Numbered from the stretch's first letter, positions 1 through 11,048 are shown. The stretch: DNA of 64,000 nt from Azospirillum sp. B21 (GCF_008364825.1 NZ_VTTO01000003.1:557746-621745), one strand, 5' to 3'. Notes: generated by a model from the letters alone, not told the origin. Program-made: numbers and translations.

Positions 1-2
1 GG

Positions 3-1955
3 GAATTCGCCCGGCCGGAGGTGCTGTACCCGGTCCAGTTCTATGGCCGCGTCGAGGAGTTCCGCGACAGCGTGGGCGAGCGCGCCTATCGCTGGGTCGA
101 TGCCGACCGCGTGCTGGCGATGGCCTATGACACGCCCGTCGTCGGCTTCGGCGGCGAGACGATCAACACGCTGCGCCTGTGGTCGGCCCGCGCCACCCGC
201 GACTTCAACTTCGGCCACTTCAACGACGGCGCCTATATGAAGGCGGTCGAGCAGAAGATCCTGTCGGAGAATCTCAGCCGCGTTCTCTACCCCAACGACG
301 CGACGGAGACCGGTAAGGAACTGCGGCTGAAGCAGGAGTATTTCTTCACCTCCGCCTCGCTGCAGGACATCCTGCGCCGCTATCTGCAGCATCATTCCAG
401 CTTCGAGAACCTGCCCAACAAGGCGGCGATCCAGCTGAACGACACCCATCCGGCGATCGGCATCGCCGAGTTGATGCGCCTGCTAGTCGACCAGCACGCC
501 CTGCGCTGGGACGATGCGTGGGACATCACGCGCGCCACCTTCGCCTACACCAACCACACCCTGCTGCCCGAGGCGCTGGAAGCCTGGCCGGTGCGGATGA
601 TCGAGCGGGTGCTGCCGCGCCACATGCAGATCATCTACGAGATCAACGCCAAGTTCCTGAACCGCACCAAGGCGCGGGCGGACGGCGACAATGCCAAGCT
701 GTCGCGCCTGTCGCTGATCGACGAGCGCGGCGAGCGCCGCGTGCGCATGGGCAACCTGGCCTTCCTCGGCTCGCACAAGGTCAACGGCGTGTCGGCCCTG
801 CACACCGAACTGATGAAGCAGACGGTGTTCGCCGACTTCCACGAGGAATTCCCGGACCGCATCAACAACAAGACCAACGGCATCACCCCGCGCCGCTGGC
901 TGAAGCAGGCCAACCCGGCCCTGTCCGAACTCATCACCACCCGCATCGGCGAGGGCTGGATCTCCGACCTGTCGCAGATCTCGGCCCTGCGCGAGAAGGC
1001 CGACGACGTGGTGTTCCGTGAGGAGTTCCGCCGGGCCAAGCGCAAGAACAAGAAGCGCCTCGCCGCCTACATCGCCCGCCAGACCGGCGAGGAGGTGTTG
1101 GTCGACAGCATCTTCGACGTGCAGGTCAAGCGCATGCACGAGTACAAGCGCCAGCTGCTGAACGTGCTCCACACCATCGCGCTGTACAACGAGATGCGCG
1201 ACAACCCGACGGTCAGCTGGGTCCCGGTGACCAAGGTGTTCGCCGGCAAGGCGGCGCCGTCCTACCATATGGCCAAGCTGATCATCAAACTGATCAACGA
1301 CGTGGCCAAGGTGGTGAACCACGACCCGTCGGTGCATGACAACCTGAAGGTCGTGCTGCTGCCGAACTACAACGTCACCGCCGCCGAGATCATCATCCCG
1401 GCCGCCGACCTGTCGGAGCAGATTTCCACCGCCGGCATGGAGGCGTCTGGCACAGGCAACATGAAGCTGGCGCTGAACGGCGCGCTCACCATCGGCACGC
1501 TGGACGGTGCCAATGTCGAGATCCGCGAGCATGTGGGGGCGGACAACATCTTCATCTTCGGCATGACCGCCGACGAGGTGAACGACCTGCGCGCCAGCGG
1601 CGGCTTCAACCCGCGCGAGGTGATCGCGTCGAACCCCAGCCTCAAGCGGGCGCTCGACATGATCTCCACTGGCGCCTTCTCGCCGGACGACCGCAACCGC
1701 TACCACCCCATCGTCCAGGCGCTGACCGACGGCGGCGACCATTTCCTGGTGACGGCGGACTTCGCCGACTACTGCCAAGCCCAGGATGCGGCGATGGAGC
1801 TGTACCGCGATCCGGAGGAATGGACCCGCAAGGCCATCCTGAACACCGCCAACATGGGCTGGTTCTCGTCCGACCGTACGGTCAACGAGTATGCCGGGGA
1901 GATCTGGGACGTACACCCGGTGCATCCCAACCATGACGGCGAGGGGTTCCGGTAA
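3..1955 (+). CDS. glgP: Glycogen/starch/alpha-glucan phosphorylase, 5' truncated by the window edge
   Basis: Cytosolic enzyme that splits alpha-1,4-glucan with phosphate to release glucose-1-phosphate, the breakdown arm of glycogen metabolism. The frame is already open at base 3, so the gene begins upstream; about 650 residues are visible against a usual 810-840, so roughly 170 N-terminal residues are missing. The pyridoxal-phosphate lysine motif EASGTGNMKLALNG lies near bases 1438-1480, preceded by the conserved FAGKAAPSYHMAK stretch near 1240. Residues such as VLYPNDATETGKELRLKQEY are also typical of the family. The next gene, asd, is unrelated and separated by a repeat-bearing gap. The family call is very secure; truncation is only due to the window. 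Confidence 0.96.
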   Translation, partial: EFARPEVLYPVQFYGRVEEFRDSVGERAYRWVDADRVLAMAYDTPVVGFGGETINTLRLWSARATRDFNFGHFNDGAYMKAVEQKILSENLSRVLYPNDATETGKELRLKQEYFFTSASLQDILRRYLQHHSSFENLPNKAAIQLNDTHPAIGIAELMRLLVDQHALRWDDAWDITRATFAYTNHTLLPEALEAWPVRMIERVLPRHMQIIYEINAKFLNRTKARADGDNAKLSRLSLIDERGERRVRMGNLAFLGSHKVNGVSALHTELMKQTVFADFHEEFPDRINNKTNGITPRRWLKQANPALSELITTRIGEGWISDLSQISALREKADDVVFREEFRRAKRKNKKRLAAYIARQTGEEVLVDSIFDVQVKRMHEYKRQLLNVLHTIALYNEMRDNPTVSWVPVTKVFAGKAAPSYHMAKLIIKLINDVAKVVNHDPSVHDNLKVVLLPNYNVTAAEIIIPAADLSEQISTAGMEASGTGNMKLALNGALTIGTLDGANVEIREHVGADNIFIFGMTADEVNDLRASGGFNPREVIASNPSLKRALDMISTGAFSPDDRNRYHPIVQALTDGGDHFLVTADFADYCQAQDAAMELYRDPEEWTRKAILNTANMGWFSSDRTVNEYAGEIWDVHPVHPNHDGEGFR

Positions 1956-1970
1956 GGGTGCGAAGTTAGA

Positions 1971-2074
1971 CCCCCACCTATCCTCCCCCGCCGGGCGGGG
2001 GAGGGACTGCCGCAGCTTTTTCGAACAAGCGCTTGTCCCCTCCCCCGCCCAGCGGGGGAGGGTCAGGGTGGGGG
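1971..2074. repeat. GC-rich intergenic inverted repeat with two perfect hairpins
   Basis: Two strong palindromes sit just after glgP. In the first, CCTCCCCCGCC (1982-1992) pairs with GGCGGGGGAGG (1994-2004). In the second, CCCTCCCCCGC (2038-2048) pairs with GCGGGGGAGGG (2052-2062). Outer arms rich in CCCCCACC and GGGTGGGGG make the whole unit roughly inverted. It looks like a dispersed intergenic repeat and may end glgP transcripts, though there is no T-run. Confidence 0.6.
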
Positions 2075-2363
2075 CAATTCGTAGCCACCCACGCAACCGC
2101 ACAGCCGGCGCTTTACAAGCCCCCTCCATTGGGCTATGACAACCAGCATGAACCGCACGGCCATCACCACCACTACGACTAAAAAAGCGACTCGCTTCGG
2201 CGGGCAGCGTCGTGGTGCGTGCTGATCGGATCGACCAGCGTTTCTTCCACGAGGCAGGCCCCGCCGGACAACGGACGGGGCCTCGTCGTATCCGGGGTCC
2301 GCTGTCCGAACGACCGATAGGCCGGTCCGATCAACAGTGCGACAGACAGGACGGAACCCCGAC
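2075..2363. other. Non-coding stretch upstream of asd
   Basis: I see no gene here. A short hairpin, AGGCCCCG (2256-2263) with CGGGGCCT (2276-2283), lies about 80 bases before asd and could be part of its leader or an end-of-transcript structure. No convincing promoter hexamers were found. Confidence 0.4.
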
Positions 2364-3404
2364 ATGAGCAGCAACATCGCCTCCGCCTCTTCCAAGTCCC
2401 TCCGCGTCGCCGTGGTCGGCGCCACCGGCGCCGTCGGCCGCGAGATGGTCAAGGTCCTGCACGACCGCAATTTCCCGGTCGCCGAACTCGGCCTGTTCGC
2501 CTCCGAGCGCTCCGCCGGCAAGGTGCAGGAGACCCCCTACGGTGCCCTGACCCTGAAGGCCTTCGACGCCGCGGTGGTGAAGGGCTATGACGTCGTCCTG
2601 CTGGCGGTGTCGGGCGACTTCGCCAAGGCGCACGCCAAGGATCTGGCCTCGGCCGGTGCGCTGGTGATCGACAACAGCTCGGCCTTCCGCTACGACGCCG
2701 ACATCCCGCTGATCGTTCCGGAAATCAACGCCCACGTCTTCCGCGAGGCGTACGCCAACGGTTCCCGCCTGATCGCCAACCCGAACTGCACCACGGCCAT
2801 CGCCGTCGTGGCGCTGGGTCCGCTGCACAAGGCCTTCGGCATCAAGCGCGCCATCGTCTCCACCTATCAGGCCACCAGCGGCGCCGGCGCCGAAGGCATG
2901 GCCGAGCTGGAGGAGCAGACGCGCAACCAGCTGGAGGGCAAGCCGGTCACCAACAGCGTGTTCCGCCACCCGATCCCCTTCAACCTGATCCCCCAGATCG
3001 ACGCCTTCCAGGAGAACGGCTACACGAAGGAGGAGATGAAGGTGACGTGGGAGACGCGGAAGATCATGGAGGTCCCGGACCTGCTGGTCAGCTGCACCGC
3101 CGTCCGCATCCCGACCTACCGCGCCCACTCCGAGGCCATCACGCTGGAGACCATCCAGCCGGTCACGCCCGACGCCGCCCGCGCCGTGCTGGCCGATGCC
3201 GCCGGCGTGAAGGTGGTGGACGATCCGGCCAACGGCGCCTATCCGATGCCGCTGAACGCCACCGGCCAGTATGACGTCGAGGTCGGCCGCATCCGCAGCA
3301 ACCTGGTGTTCGGCGACCATGGCCTCGACCTGTTCGTCTGCGGCGACCAGCTGCTGAAGGGCGCCGCCCTGAACGCCGTGCAGATCGCGGAGCTGGCTTT
3401 GTAA
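2364..3404 (+). CDS. asd: Aspartate-semialdehyde dehydrogenase
   Basis: Cytosolic NADPH-dependent enzyme reducing aspartyl phosphate to aspartate semialdehyde, the branch point to lysine/diaminopimelate, threonine and methionine. The 346-residue product has the N-terminal Rossmann motif [12 protein letters not shown], the catalytic cysteine in NPNCTTA and the [12 protein letters not shown] stretch of the family. The ATG at 2364 is preferred over an in-frame GTG at 2337 because the protein then begins like its homologues just ahead of the nucleotide-binding strand, with a purine-rich GACAGGACGGA upstream. It is monocistronic, with a hairpin terminator after it. Confidence 0.96.
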   Translation: MSSNIASASSKSLRVAVVGATGAVGREMVKVLHDRNFPVAELGLFASERSAGKVQETPYGALTLKAFDAAVVKGYDVVLLAVSGDFAKAHAKDLASAGALVIDNSSAFRYDADIPLIVPEINAHVFREAYANGSRLIANPNCTTAIAVVALGPLHKAFGIKRAIVSTYQATSGAGAEGMAELEEQTRNQLEGKPVTNSVFRHPIPFNLIPQIDAFQENGYTKEEMKVTWETRKIMEVPDLLVSCTAVRIPTYRAHSEAITLETIQPVTPDAARAVLADAAGVKVVDDPANGAYPMPLNATGQYDVEVGRIRSNLVFGDHGLDLFVCGDQLLKGAALNAVQIAELAL

Positions 3405-3459
3405 GCAGAAACCCAAGGCTCTGGAATCCCAGGGCCGGCACTGCTATGTAATGCGACGG

Positions 3460-3493
3460 GGGCCGATGGGCGTGTTTCGCCTGTCGGCCCTTT
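3460..3493 (+). terminator. Rho-independent terminator of asd
   Basis: GGGCCGA (3460-3466) pairs with TCGGCCC (3484-3490), with an inner GGCG/CGCC stem, followed by TTT. A 15-base direct copy of CGCCTGTCGGCCCT follows at about 3500-3514, so the right arm is duplicated. Confidence 0.7.
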
Positions 3494-3559
3494 CTCCGTT
3501 CGCCTGTCGGCCCTCGGGCCGTTCGTAAGATCACCTTCTCTTGTCACGGGACTTTGCGC

Positions 3560-5167
<1,608 letters not shown>

Positions 5168-5189
5168 CGGACAGCACGCTTTTCCTGTC

Positions 5190-5227
5190 GCCCGCCCTTG
5201 GTTGAACCCTGGGGCGGGCTCCCTTTT
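5190..5227 (+). terminator. Rho-independent terminator of prfC
   Basis: GCCCGCCC (5190-5197) pairs with GGGCGGGC (5212-5219), followed by TCCCTTTT. It lies 23 bases after the prfC stop. Confidence 0.8.
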
Positions 5228-5375
5228 ACCCACTGAAATACGTACCGGACTTCCCAGCTGGACGGACCGCTTGACGGCGTCGGTCCGGTGTCGGAACGTG
5301 TGCGGGTGCGCTTAACAGTTTCGACACGTAATCAATGGCCTCCGTCGGACGGACAGGGTCGGAAATGAGGCGGTC

Positions 5376-6947
5376 ATGGCGTTGGGATTAGACGAACTTC
5401 TGGACACCAGCGGCTTTGTTCCGCATGGCGTCTGCCTGCTGTGGCGGCCCGACATTCTGGCGCTGCATGTCGCTTCGGACATGCTGATCGGCCTGTCCTA
5501 TTTCTCCATCCCGGTGGCGCTGACCTATTTCGTCATGCGCCGGCGCGACGTCGAATTCGGGTGGATGGCGCTTCTGTTCGCCCTGTTCATCATCGCCTGC
5601 GGGAGCACCCATTTCCTGATGGTATGGACCCTTTGGAGCCCCGATTACGTGCTGGAGGGGCTGGTCAAGGCGGTCACCGCCCTGGCGTCGCTGGGGACCG
5701 CGGCGGCGCTATGGTGGCTGATGCCGCGCCTTCTGGCTCTGCCGAGCCCCAAGCAGCTGGAGGCGACCAACCGGGCGCTGGAGCAGGAGATCACCATCCG
5801 TCGCCAGATGGAGATGCGATATTCCAGCTTTTTCAACAATCTGGCCGAGGCATTGTTCATCGTCCAGGTCCTGCCCGACGGCGACTTCGCCTATGAGGCG
5901 ATCAACCCGGCGCTGGCACGGGCCACCGGCCTGGATCCGGAACGGCTGCGCGACCGCCGCGTCCGCGACGCGCTGGCGCCGGAGGCCGCGGCTTCTGTCA
6001 TCTCCCGCTATGTGGCCTGCCGGGACGGCGGCGAGAGCATCGATTACGAAGAGACTCTGGACCTGCCGGTGGGTCAGCGGGTCTTCCATACCATGCTGGT
6101 TCCGGTGAAGGATGCCGCCGGCCGCGTCGTTCAGATCCTTGGCAGCGGCCGCGACGTGACCGAGCGCAAGCGCCTGCAGGCGGAGGTGGTCCAGACATCC
6201 AAGCTGGCGACCTTGGGCACGTTGGCCGCCGGCATGGCGCATGAGATGAGCCAGCCGCTGAACGTCATCCGGTTGTGGACGGAGAACATGCTGTCCCGCC
6301 TGCGCGACAATCTGCTGGAGCCCCAGCGTGCCGAACGGTCGCTGACTCTGGTGATCGAGCAGACCGACCGCATGGCCAAGCTGATCGACCATGTCCGCAC
6401 CTTCGGCCGTCGGGACGGCGGCGGCATGCAGGCCTTCACCCCCGCCCGTTGCGTTCAGAGTGCCGTGGAACTGGTGCGCCACCAGTATGCGTTGGAGGAT
6501 ATCGAGATCATAGAGAGTGCCACGTCGGCGCAACTACCGGTAACCGGGCGTCCACTTGAATTGGAACAGGTGATTCTCAACCTTTTCTCGAACGCTCGCG
6601 ATGCTATCATCGCGCTTCGTGCAACGGACCGGGAGGCGGGACGCATCATGGTGGCTGTCAGCGACGACCGGGATGGTCAGAACGTCGCCATACAGGTGAC
6701 CGACGACGGCGGCGGCATCGATCCGTCGGTTCTGCCCCAGATCTTCGACCCCTTCTTTACGACCAAGGAGGTCGGCAAGGGGTCGGGACTTGGCCTGTCG
6801 ATCGGCTACGGCATCATCGACGGCATGGGCGGCCGCATCGATGCCCGCAACGTCGATCTGGAGGGGGGGCGCCGTGGCGTCCGCTTTACCATAACCTTGC
6901 CCAGCCAGCCGGTTTCCTCCTCCGACAGGGAGCTGTCGCATGCCTGA
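5376..6947 (+). CDS. Ethylene-receptor-like sensor histidine kinase
   Basis: The 523-residue membrane kinase has an N-terminal three-helix domain (about residues 30-118) matching plant ETR1: SDMLIGLSYFSIP with Asp35, Tyr42, Ile45 and Pro46, then IACGSTH with Cys75 and His79, and Lys98 in the third helix. In ETR1 the equivalent Asp25, Tyr32, Ile35, Pro36, Cys65 and His69 serve ethylene binding, with Cys and His holding copper. The Asp-to-Cys distance of 40 residues is the same. A PAS domain follows (about 150-262), then HisKA with His289 in MAHEMSQPLN and an HATPase with NLFSNARDAI, DDGGGID and GKGSGLGLSI. The kinase core is complete, so it should autophosphorylate. It overlaps the downstream receiver gene by 8 bases. 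Ligand identity is inferred, not shown. Confidence 0.9.
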   Translation: MALGLDELLDTSGFVPHGVCLLWRPDILALHVASDMLIGLSYFSIPVALTYFVMRRRDVEFGWMALLFALFIIACGSTHFLMVWTLWSPDYVLEGLVKAVTALASLGTAAALWWLMPRLLALPSPKQLEATNRALEQEITIRRQMEMRYSSFFNNLAEALFIVQVLPDGDFAYEAINPALARATGLDPERLRDRRVRDALAPEAAASVISRYVACRDGGESIDYEETLDLPVGQRVFHTMLVPVKDAAGRVVQILGSGRDVTERKRLQAEVVQTSKLATLGTLAAGMAHEMSQPLNVIRLWTENMLSRLRDNLLEPQRAERSLTLVIEQTDRMAKLIDHVRTFGRRDGGGMQAFTPARCVQSAVELVRHQYALEDIEIIESATSAQLPVTGRPLELEQVILNLFSNARDAIIALRATDREAGRIMVAVSDDRDGQNVAIQVTDDGGGIDPSVLPQIFDPFFTTKEVGKGSGLGLSIGYGIIDGMGGRIDARNVDLEGGRRGVRFTITLPSQPVSSSDRELSHA

Positions 6948-7320
6948 TCCGTTACACATCCTGATCGCGGAGGACGAGGTTCTCGCCGCAATGGCGCTGG
7001 AGGATTTCCTGTCGCTCAAGGGCTTCCGCGTGACCGTCGCCGCCAACGGGGCGGAAGCGCTGGAACGCTACGGCCGTGAGCAGGTGCATGCGCTGGTGAC
7101 CGACCTGCGCATGCCGCGCATGGACGGCCAGACCCTGATTCGCGAAATCCGCGACCGGGATGCTGCATTGCCGGTGGTGGTGATGACCGGCTATCTGACG
7201 GAGGACAGCGACCTGAAGCATGAGCGCTGGAAGCCGCTGGAGATCCTCAGCAAGCCGGTGAACCCGCGCATCATCTGCGAGACGCTGCACCGCATGCTCG
7301 GCCTGCCGCTGGAGGCTTAA
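6940..7320 (+). CDS. Single-domain response regulator (CheY/CpdR type receiver)
   Basis: A 126-residue lone receiver domain with no output domain. The acidic pocket is EDE at 11-13, the phospho-acceptor Asp55 sits in TDLRMPRMDG, Thr83 in VVMTGY and Lys105 in LSKPVNP. The ATG lies inside the last codons of the preceding kinase gene (8-base overlap), so the two are translationally coupled and very probably partners. With no DNA-binding or enzymatic output it would act by protein contact, as a phospho-relay, or as a phosphate sink. Confidence 0.93.
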   Translation: MPDPLHILIAEDEVLAAMALEDFLSLKGFRVTVAANGAEALERYGREQVHALVTDLRMPRMDGQTLIREIRDRDAALPVVVMTGYLTEDSDLKHERWKPLEILSKPVNPRIICETLHRMLGLPLEA

Positions 7321-7349
7321 GGCAGGACGGCGGTGACCGGCGGCGCGGC

Positions 7350-8276
7350 TCAGTCTTCCAGCGGTTCGACGTCGACGCTGACGGACAGGCCGTGGCCGGC
7401 GCCGCCGACCAGAACGCCGCGGGCCGGGCTGACGTCGTCGTAATCGCGGCCCCAGGCGATGGTGATGAAGTCTCTGTTGGCGACGCAGGCGTTGGTCGGG
7501 CAGATATCCAGCCAGCCGGCGGCTGCCCCGCACCACACCGATGCCCAGGCATGGCTGACGTCCGCGCCCACCAGCCGCGGCCGGCCCGGCGGGGGCAGGG
7601 TGCGCAGGTATCCCGACACATAGCGGGCCGGCAGGCCCATGGCACGGACGCAGCCGACGGCGATGTGGGCGAAATCCTGGCAGACGCCGCGGCGGTTGCG
7701 CATCACCGCCGCCAGCGGCGTGGCGACCGTCGTCGCGGCGGGGTCGAAGGCGAACTCCCGATTGATGCGGTTCATCAGGTCGATGGCCGCCGCGACCACT
7801 GGACGGCCGGGGGTATAGCTGACCCGCGCATAGTCCAGCAGCTCCGGGCTGGAGGCGACGAGTGCGCTGTCGAAGCAGTATTGCGTGATCTCCGCGCCGT
7901 CATCCGGGCCGGACAGGCCGCGCAAGCTGTCGCGCACATGCTCCCACGGGGCTGAGTCGTCCGGCGCCAATGCCGGCGGCTCGAACACCTCGACCTCGCT
8001 TTCCGCGATGACCGAGAAGGTCCGGTGCGGCTCCTGCACGGCGACATAGGTGACGGTGTTCCCGAAGTAATCCACCCGGTCCGACCGCACCGCCGGGACG
8101 GGATCGATGGTCAGCAGACTGCGCCGGATGCGCTGGCGCGGGTGCGGCCGGGCGGTCAGGTGCAGCAGGTGGTGGGAGATCGGCACATCCTCGCCATAAT
8201 CGTAGGCGGTGGCGTGGCGCACGCGGTAGCGGGTGGCGGAACCGCTGCTGCCGGGAAGCGGAGTGGGAGGGGTCAT
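7350..8276 (-). CDS. Transglutaminase-like cysteine peptidase-fold protein (COG1305)
   Basis: A 308-residue protein with the N-terminal beta domain found in bacterial transglutaminase-like proteins (YRVRHATAYDYGEDV) and a papain-like core with Cys199 in NRRGVCQDFAHI, His242 in GADVSHAWASV and Asp257 in WLDICPTN. The triad is complete. The start at 8276 gives a sensible N-terminus and lies 4 bases after the stop of the ATP-grasp/alpha-E gene, so both share one transcript. In this known neighbourhood type the protein is predicted to hydrolyse or transfer an amide or peptide product. Substrate unknown. Confidence 0.88.
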   Translation of the reverse strand: MTPPTPLPGSSGSATRYRVRHATAYDYGEDVPISHHLLHLTARPHPRQRIRRSLLTIDPVPAVRSDRVDYFGNTVTYVAVQEPHRTFSVIAESEVEVFEPPALAPDDSAPWEHVRDSLRGLSGPDDGAEITQYCFDSALVASSPELLDYARVSYTPGRPVVAAAIDLMNRINREFAFDPAATTVATPLAAVMRNRRGVCQDFAHIAVGCVRAMGLPARYVSGYLRTLPPPGRPRLVGADVSHAWASVWCGAAAGWLDICPTNACVANRDFITIAWGRDYDDVSPARGVLVGGAGHGLSVSVDVEPLED

Positions 8277-8280
8277 CGGG

Positions 8281-10890
8281 TCAGGCCGATCGTGCGAAGG
8301 CATGGCTGAAATAGGCATGGGCCAGAAAGTTCGACACGTCCGGCAGCGACATCGCCAGCGTGTCCAGCAGCGCCCGCAGCGCCTCGCCGGAGGCGAGCGC
8401 GCCGGTCCGCTCCAGCCCGTTGCGCGCGGCGGCAACGATGGCCAGCGCCCCGCCGGTGGGGTCGGTGCCGGTGCCCACGCCCTGGCTGGGCAAAGCCCGC
8501 ATATGCCGGTCCAATGCCGCCAGCTGGAAAGCCAGCGCACGGGGGTTGGCCTCCTCGCACAGCAGCAGGTCCAGCACGGAACTGCGCTGGACGCTGGTCA
8601 GATGGCGGGCGCGATAGGTCATCACGCTCTCGCCCAACTCCAGCAGGACCGCCAGGGTGGCCGCCTGCATCGGCTCGTCCAGGCGATCCAGGTCGGCGAC
8701 ATGGACACCGCGCATCAGCGCGATCATGTACAGGGACCGTTCGATGCGCCGTCCGATGTCGAGGAAGCGCCAGCCGGCGCCGCGGGTCATGCTTTCCTGC
8801 TCCAGGCCGGAGAAGGCGGCCAGCGTGATCATCACGTCGTCCAGCCGCAGCAGGAGCGACGCCGCGTCCATCCGTCCCTTCGGCGGCAGGGTCTGGCGGT
8901 CGATGGCCGACACCACCCGCCACATGTCCATCGACAGACGGTCGCGCACCGAATAGGCGGTGCGGTGCAGGCGCAGAACCTGGGCGCGCAGGCTGTTGGG
9001 ATGGTCCGGATCGTTCACCGCCGCGTGCAGCGCCTCGCGCAGGCCGCGGTTGGCGCCGCTTTCCGTCACCTGCGCCATGTCAGCCGGGATCATTCCGAGA
9101 GAGCAGAGCAGGTCGAGCAGCGGGCGGAGCTGCAGGGTGGCGCCGGGCATGTTGCTGTCGATCAGCCGGCTCTGCGTCGCGCGCAGCAGGCGCAACGCTC
9201 CCTCCGCCCGTTCCGCATAGCGGCCGAGCCAATAGAGGCCATCGGCGACGCGGCTGGGCAGGTCGTTGGCGGACGGACGGGCGCCGCTGGCCGTCGGCTC
9301 CGTCGCCAGGGCCGGCCGCGGCTGGGTGGAAGCGACGTCGGCGCGCCGCGGCGCCAGAATCCAGGTGTCCTTGCTGCCGCCGCCGCTCTGCATCGACACC
9401 ACCAGCCGGCCGGATTCGCTGGACACGCGGGTCAGTCCGCCGGGCATGACGGCATAGCCGCCGCTGGGGGTGGCGCAGAGGAAGACGCGCAGAACCAGCG
9501 GGCGCGGCTGCAGCCGGCCATCCTGCCAGACGGGGGCGGTGGACAGCGCCATCTGTTCCTGCGCCACGAAATACCAGGGACGGCGCTTGATCCGCTCGAT
9601 CAGCGCCGACCGCTCAGCGGCCGACAGCTGGGCGCCGAAGATCGGCTCGAAGGACAGGGAGGGGAAGGCCGGCTTGACGACCAGCCCGTCGAGATGGTCG
9701 ATGACGTAGGCGCGCTCCGCATCGTTGCCGCACCACCAGCTGGCGACGCCGGGCAGCCGCAGCTCCTCCCCCAGCAGATGGCGGCAGAGCGTCGGCAGCG
9801 ACGACTTCATCGCCATCGATTCCATCAGGCCGGAGCCCAGCGCGTTCGCCATCACCACATTGCCGGCGCGCACCGCCTCGATCAGCCCGGCCACGCCCAG
9901 CGAGCTGTCGGCCCGCAGTTCGAGCGGATCGGCGAAGTCGGCGTCGAGCCGGCGCAGGATCACGTCCACCTGTTCCAGCCCCGACAGGGTCTTCAGGAAC
10001 ACGGTCCGGTCACGCACCGTCAGGTCCGCCCCCTCGACCAGGGTCAAGCCGAGGTAGCGGGCGAGATAGACATGCTCGAAATAGGTCTCGTTGTAGGGGC
10101 CGGGGGTCAGCAGGACCACGCGCGGCAGGCCGCGGGCGCCGTTGCCCCTGGGGGCGAGGGACAGCAGCGTTTCCTTGAAGGTGTCGAAGAAACCGGTCAG
10201 CCGTTCCACCTGGCAATGGCGGAAGCTGTCGGGCAGCACTTTTGCGATGACCGCGCGGTTTTCCAGCGCATAGCCGCTGCCGCTCGGCGCCTGGGTGCGG
10301 TCGGACAGCACCCACCAGCGCCCATCCGGCGCGCGGGCGAGGTCGACGGCATAGAAATGAAGATGGACATCGTTGGGCACGCGGATGCCGTGGACGGCGC
10401 GGCGGAATCCAGGGTCGGCATGGATCACCGACGGCGGCAGTCGACCGTAGCGTGTCAGGGTCTGCGGCCCGTAGAGGTCGGTCAGGATGGCGTTCAGCAG
10501 CGAGGCGCGCTGGATCAGTCCCGATTCGATGGCCTTCCATTCATGCGCCGGTAGCAGCAGCGGCATCATGTCGAGCGGCCAGGGCCGCTCCATCCCGTTG
10601 GGATCGCCGTAGATGTTGTAGGTGACGCCGTTCTGGTGCAGCAGCCGCCGCGCCTCCTCCCACCGTTCGGCCATCTGTCCGGCGTCGAGCGGCCCCAGCG
10701 TGCTCATGAAGGTCTGCCAGTGCGGCCGCAGCCGCCCCTGGCCGGTCACCATCTCGTCATAGACCTGGCCGGAGCCATAACCGATGGCATCGGCCTCGCC
10801 GAACAGCGATCCCTGCGTGAAGGGAACCGGCGGCATCCCCGACGGGACCGCGGACGCCGGCGCGCGGAAGGGCTGATCGGGCTGGGACAA
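8281..10890 (-). CDS. Circularly permuted ATP-grasp plus alpha-E domain fusion protein
   Basis: An 869-residue fusion. The N-terminal ~500 residues match the circularly permuted ATP-grasp family (DUF404/407 type), with IYGDPNGMERPWPLDMMP, HFYAVDLARAPDGRWWVLSDR and MANALGSGLMES. The C-terminal ~300 residues, from LPSRVADGLYWLGRYAERAE, are the helical alpha-E (DUF403) domain. In many bacteria these are two adjacent genes; here they are one. The family is predicted to ligate amino acids or amines through an acyl phosphate, with the transglutaminase as partner. The start is uncertain: TTG at 10890 gives the longest form, ATG at 10836 is the first ATG, and neither has a strong ribosome site. Confidence 0.9.
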   Translation of the reverse strand: MSQPDQPFRAPASAVPSGMPPVPFTQGSLFGEADAIGYGSGQVYDEMVTGQGRLRPHWQTFMSTLGPLDAGQMAERWEEARRLLHQNGVTYNIYGDPNGMERPWPLDMMPLLLPAHEWKAIESGLIQRASLLNAILTDLYGPQTLTRYGRLPPSVIHADPGFRRAVHGIRVPNDVHLHFYAVDLARAPDGRWWVLSDRTQAPSGSGYALENRAVIAKVLPDSFRHCQVERLTGFFDTFKETLLSLAPRGNGARGLPRVVLLTPGPYNETYFEHVYLARYLGLTLVEGADLTVRDRTVFLKTLSGLEQVDVILRRLDADFADPLELRADSSLGVAGLIEAVRAGNVVMANALGSGLMESMAMKSSLPTLCRHLLGEELRLPGVASWWCGNDAERAYVIDHLDGLVVKPAFPSLSFEPIFGAQLSAAERSALIERIKRRPWYFVAQEQMALSTAPVWQDGRLQPRPLVLRVFLCATPSGGYAVMPGGLTRVSSESGRLVVSMQSGGGSKDTWILAPRRADVASTQPRPALATEPTASGARPSANDLPSRVADGLYWLGRYAERAEGALRLLRATQSRLIDSNMPGATLQLRPLLDLLCSLGMIPADMAQVTESGANRGLREALHAAVNDPDHPNSLRAQVLRLHRTAYSVRDRLSMDMWRVVSAIDRQTLPPKGRMDAASLLLRLDDVMITLAAFSGLEQESMTRGAGWRFLDIGRRIERSLYMIALMRGVHVADLDRLDEPMQAATLAVLLELGESVMTYRARHLTSVQRSSVLDLLLCEEANPRALAFQLAALDRHMRALPSQGVGTGTDPTGGALAIVAAARNGLERTGALASGEALRALLDTLAMSLPDVSNFLAHAYFSHAFARSA

Positions 10891-11048
10891 GGTCTGTCTG
10901 ATGCTTTTTGCCTATGAACGGAGCAACAGTCTGAACGTCTGCGTGCTGCGATGCAAGGCTGGCGGCCGGTGAACCAATCCGAAAGTGGAAACAATCCGTG
11001 CCGGTCCTTTCGTCGACGGATCGATCGGACGGCCCGTCTCCGAAACGG

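Noticed and set aside
3..1955. glgP as a pseudogene because it lacks an N-terminus
   Set aside because: The frame is open from the first bases of the window, so it simply starts outside.
5263..5287. CGGACCG/CGGTCCG inverted repeat upstream of the kinase as its operator
   Set aside because: A 7-base pair with an 11-base loop is likely by chance at this GC content and no second copy or promoter hexamers support it.
8233..10554. A 773-residue open frame opposite the ATP-grasp/alpha-E gene
   Set aside because: Antisense shadow, Gln/Arg/His/Gly-rich with no recognisable domain.
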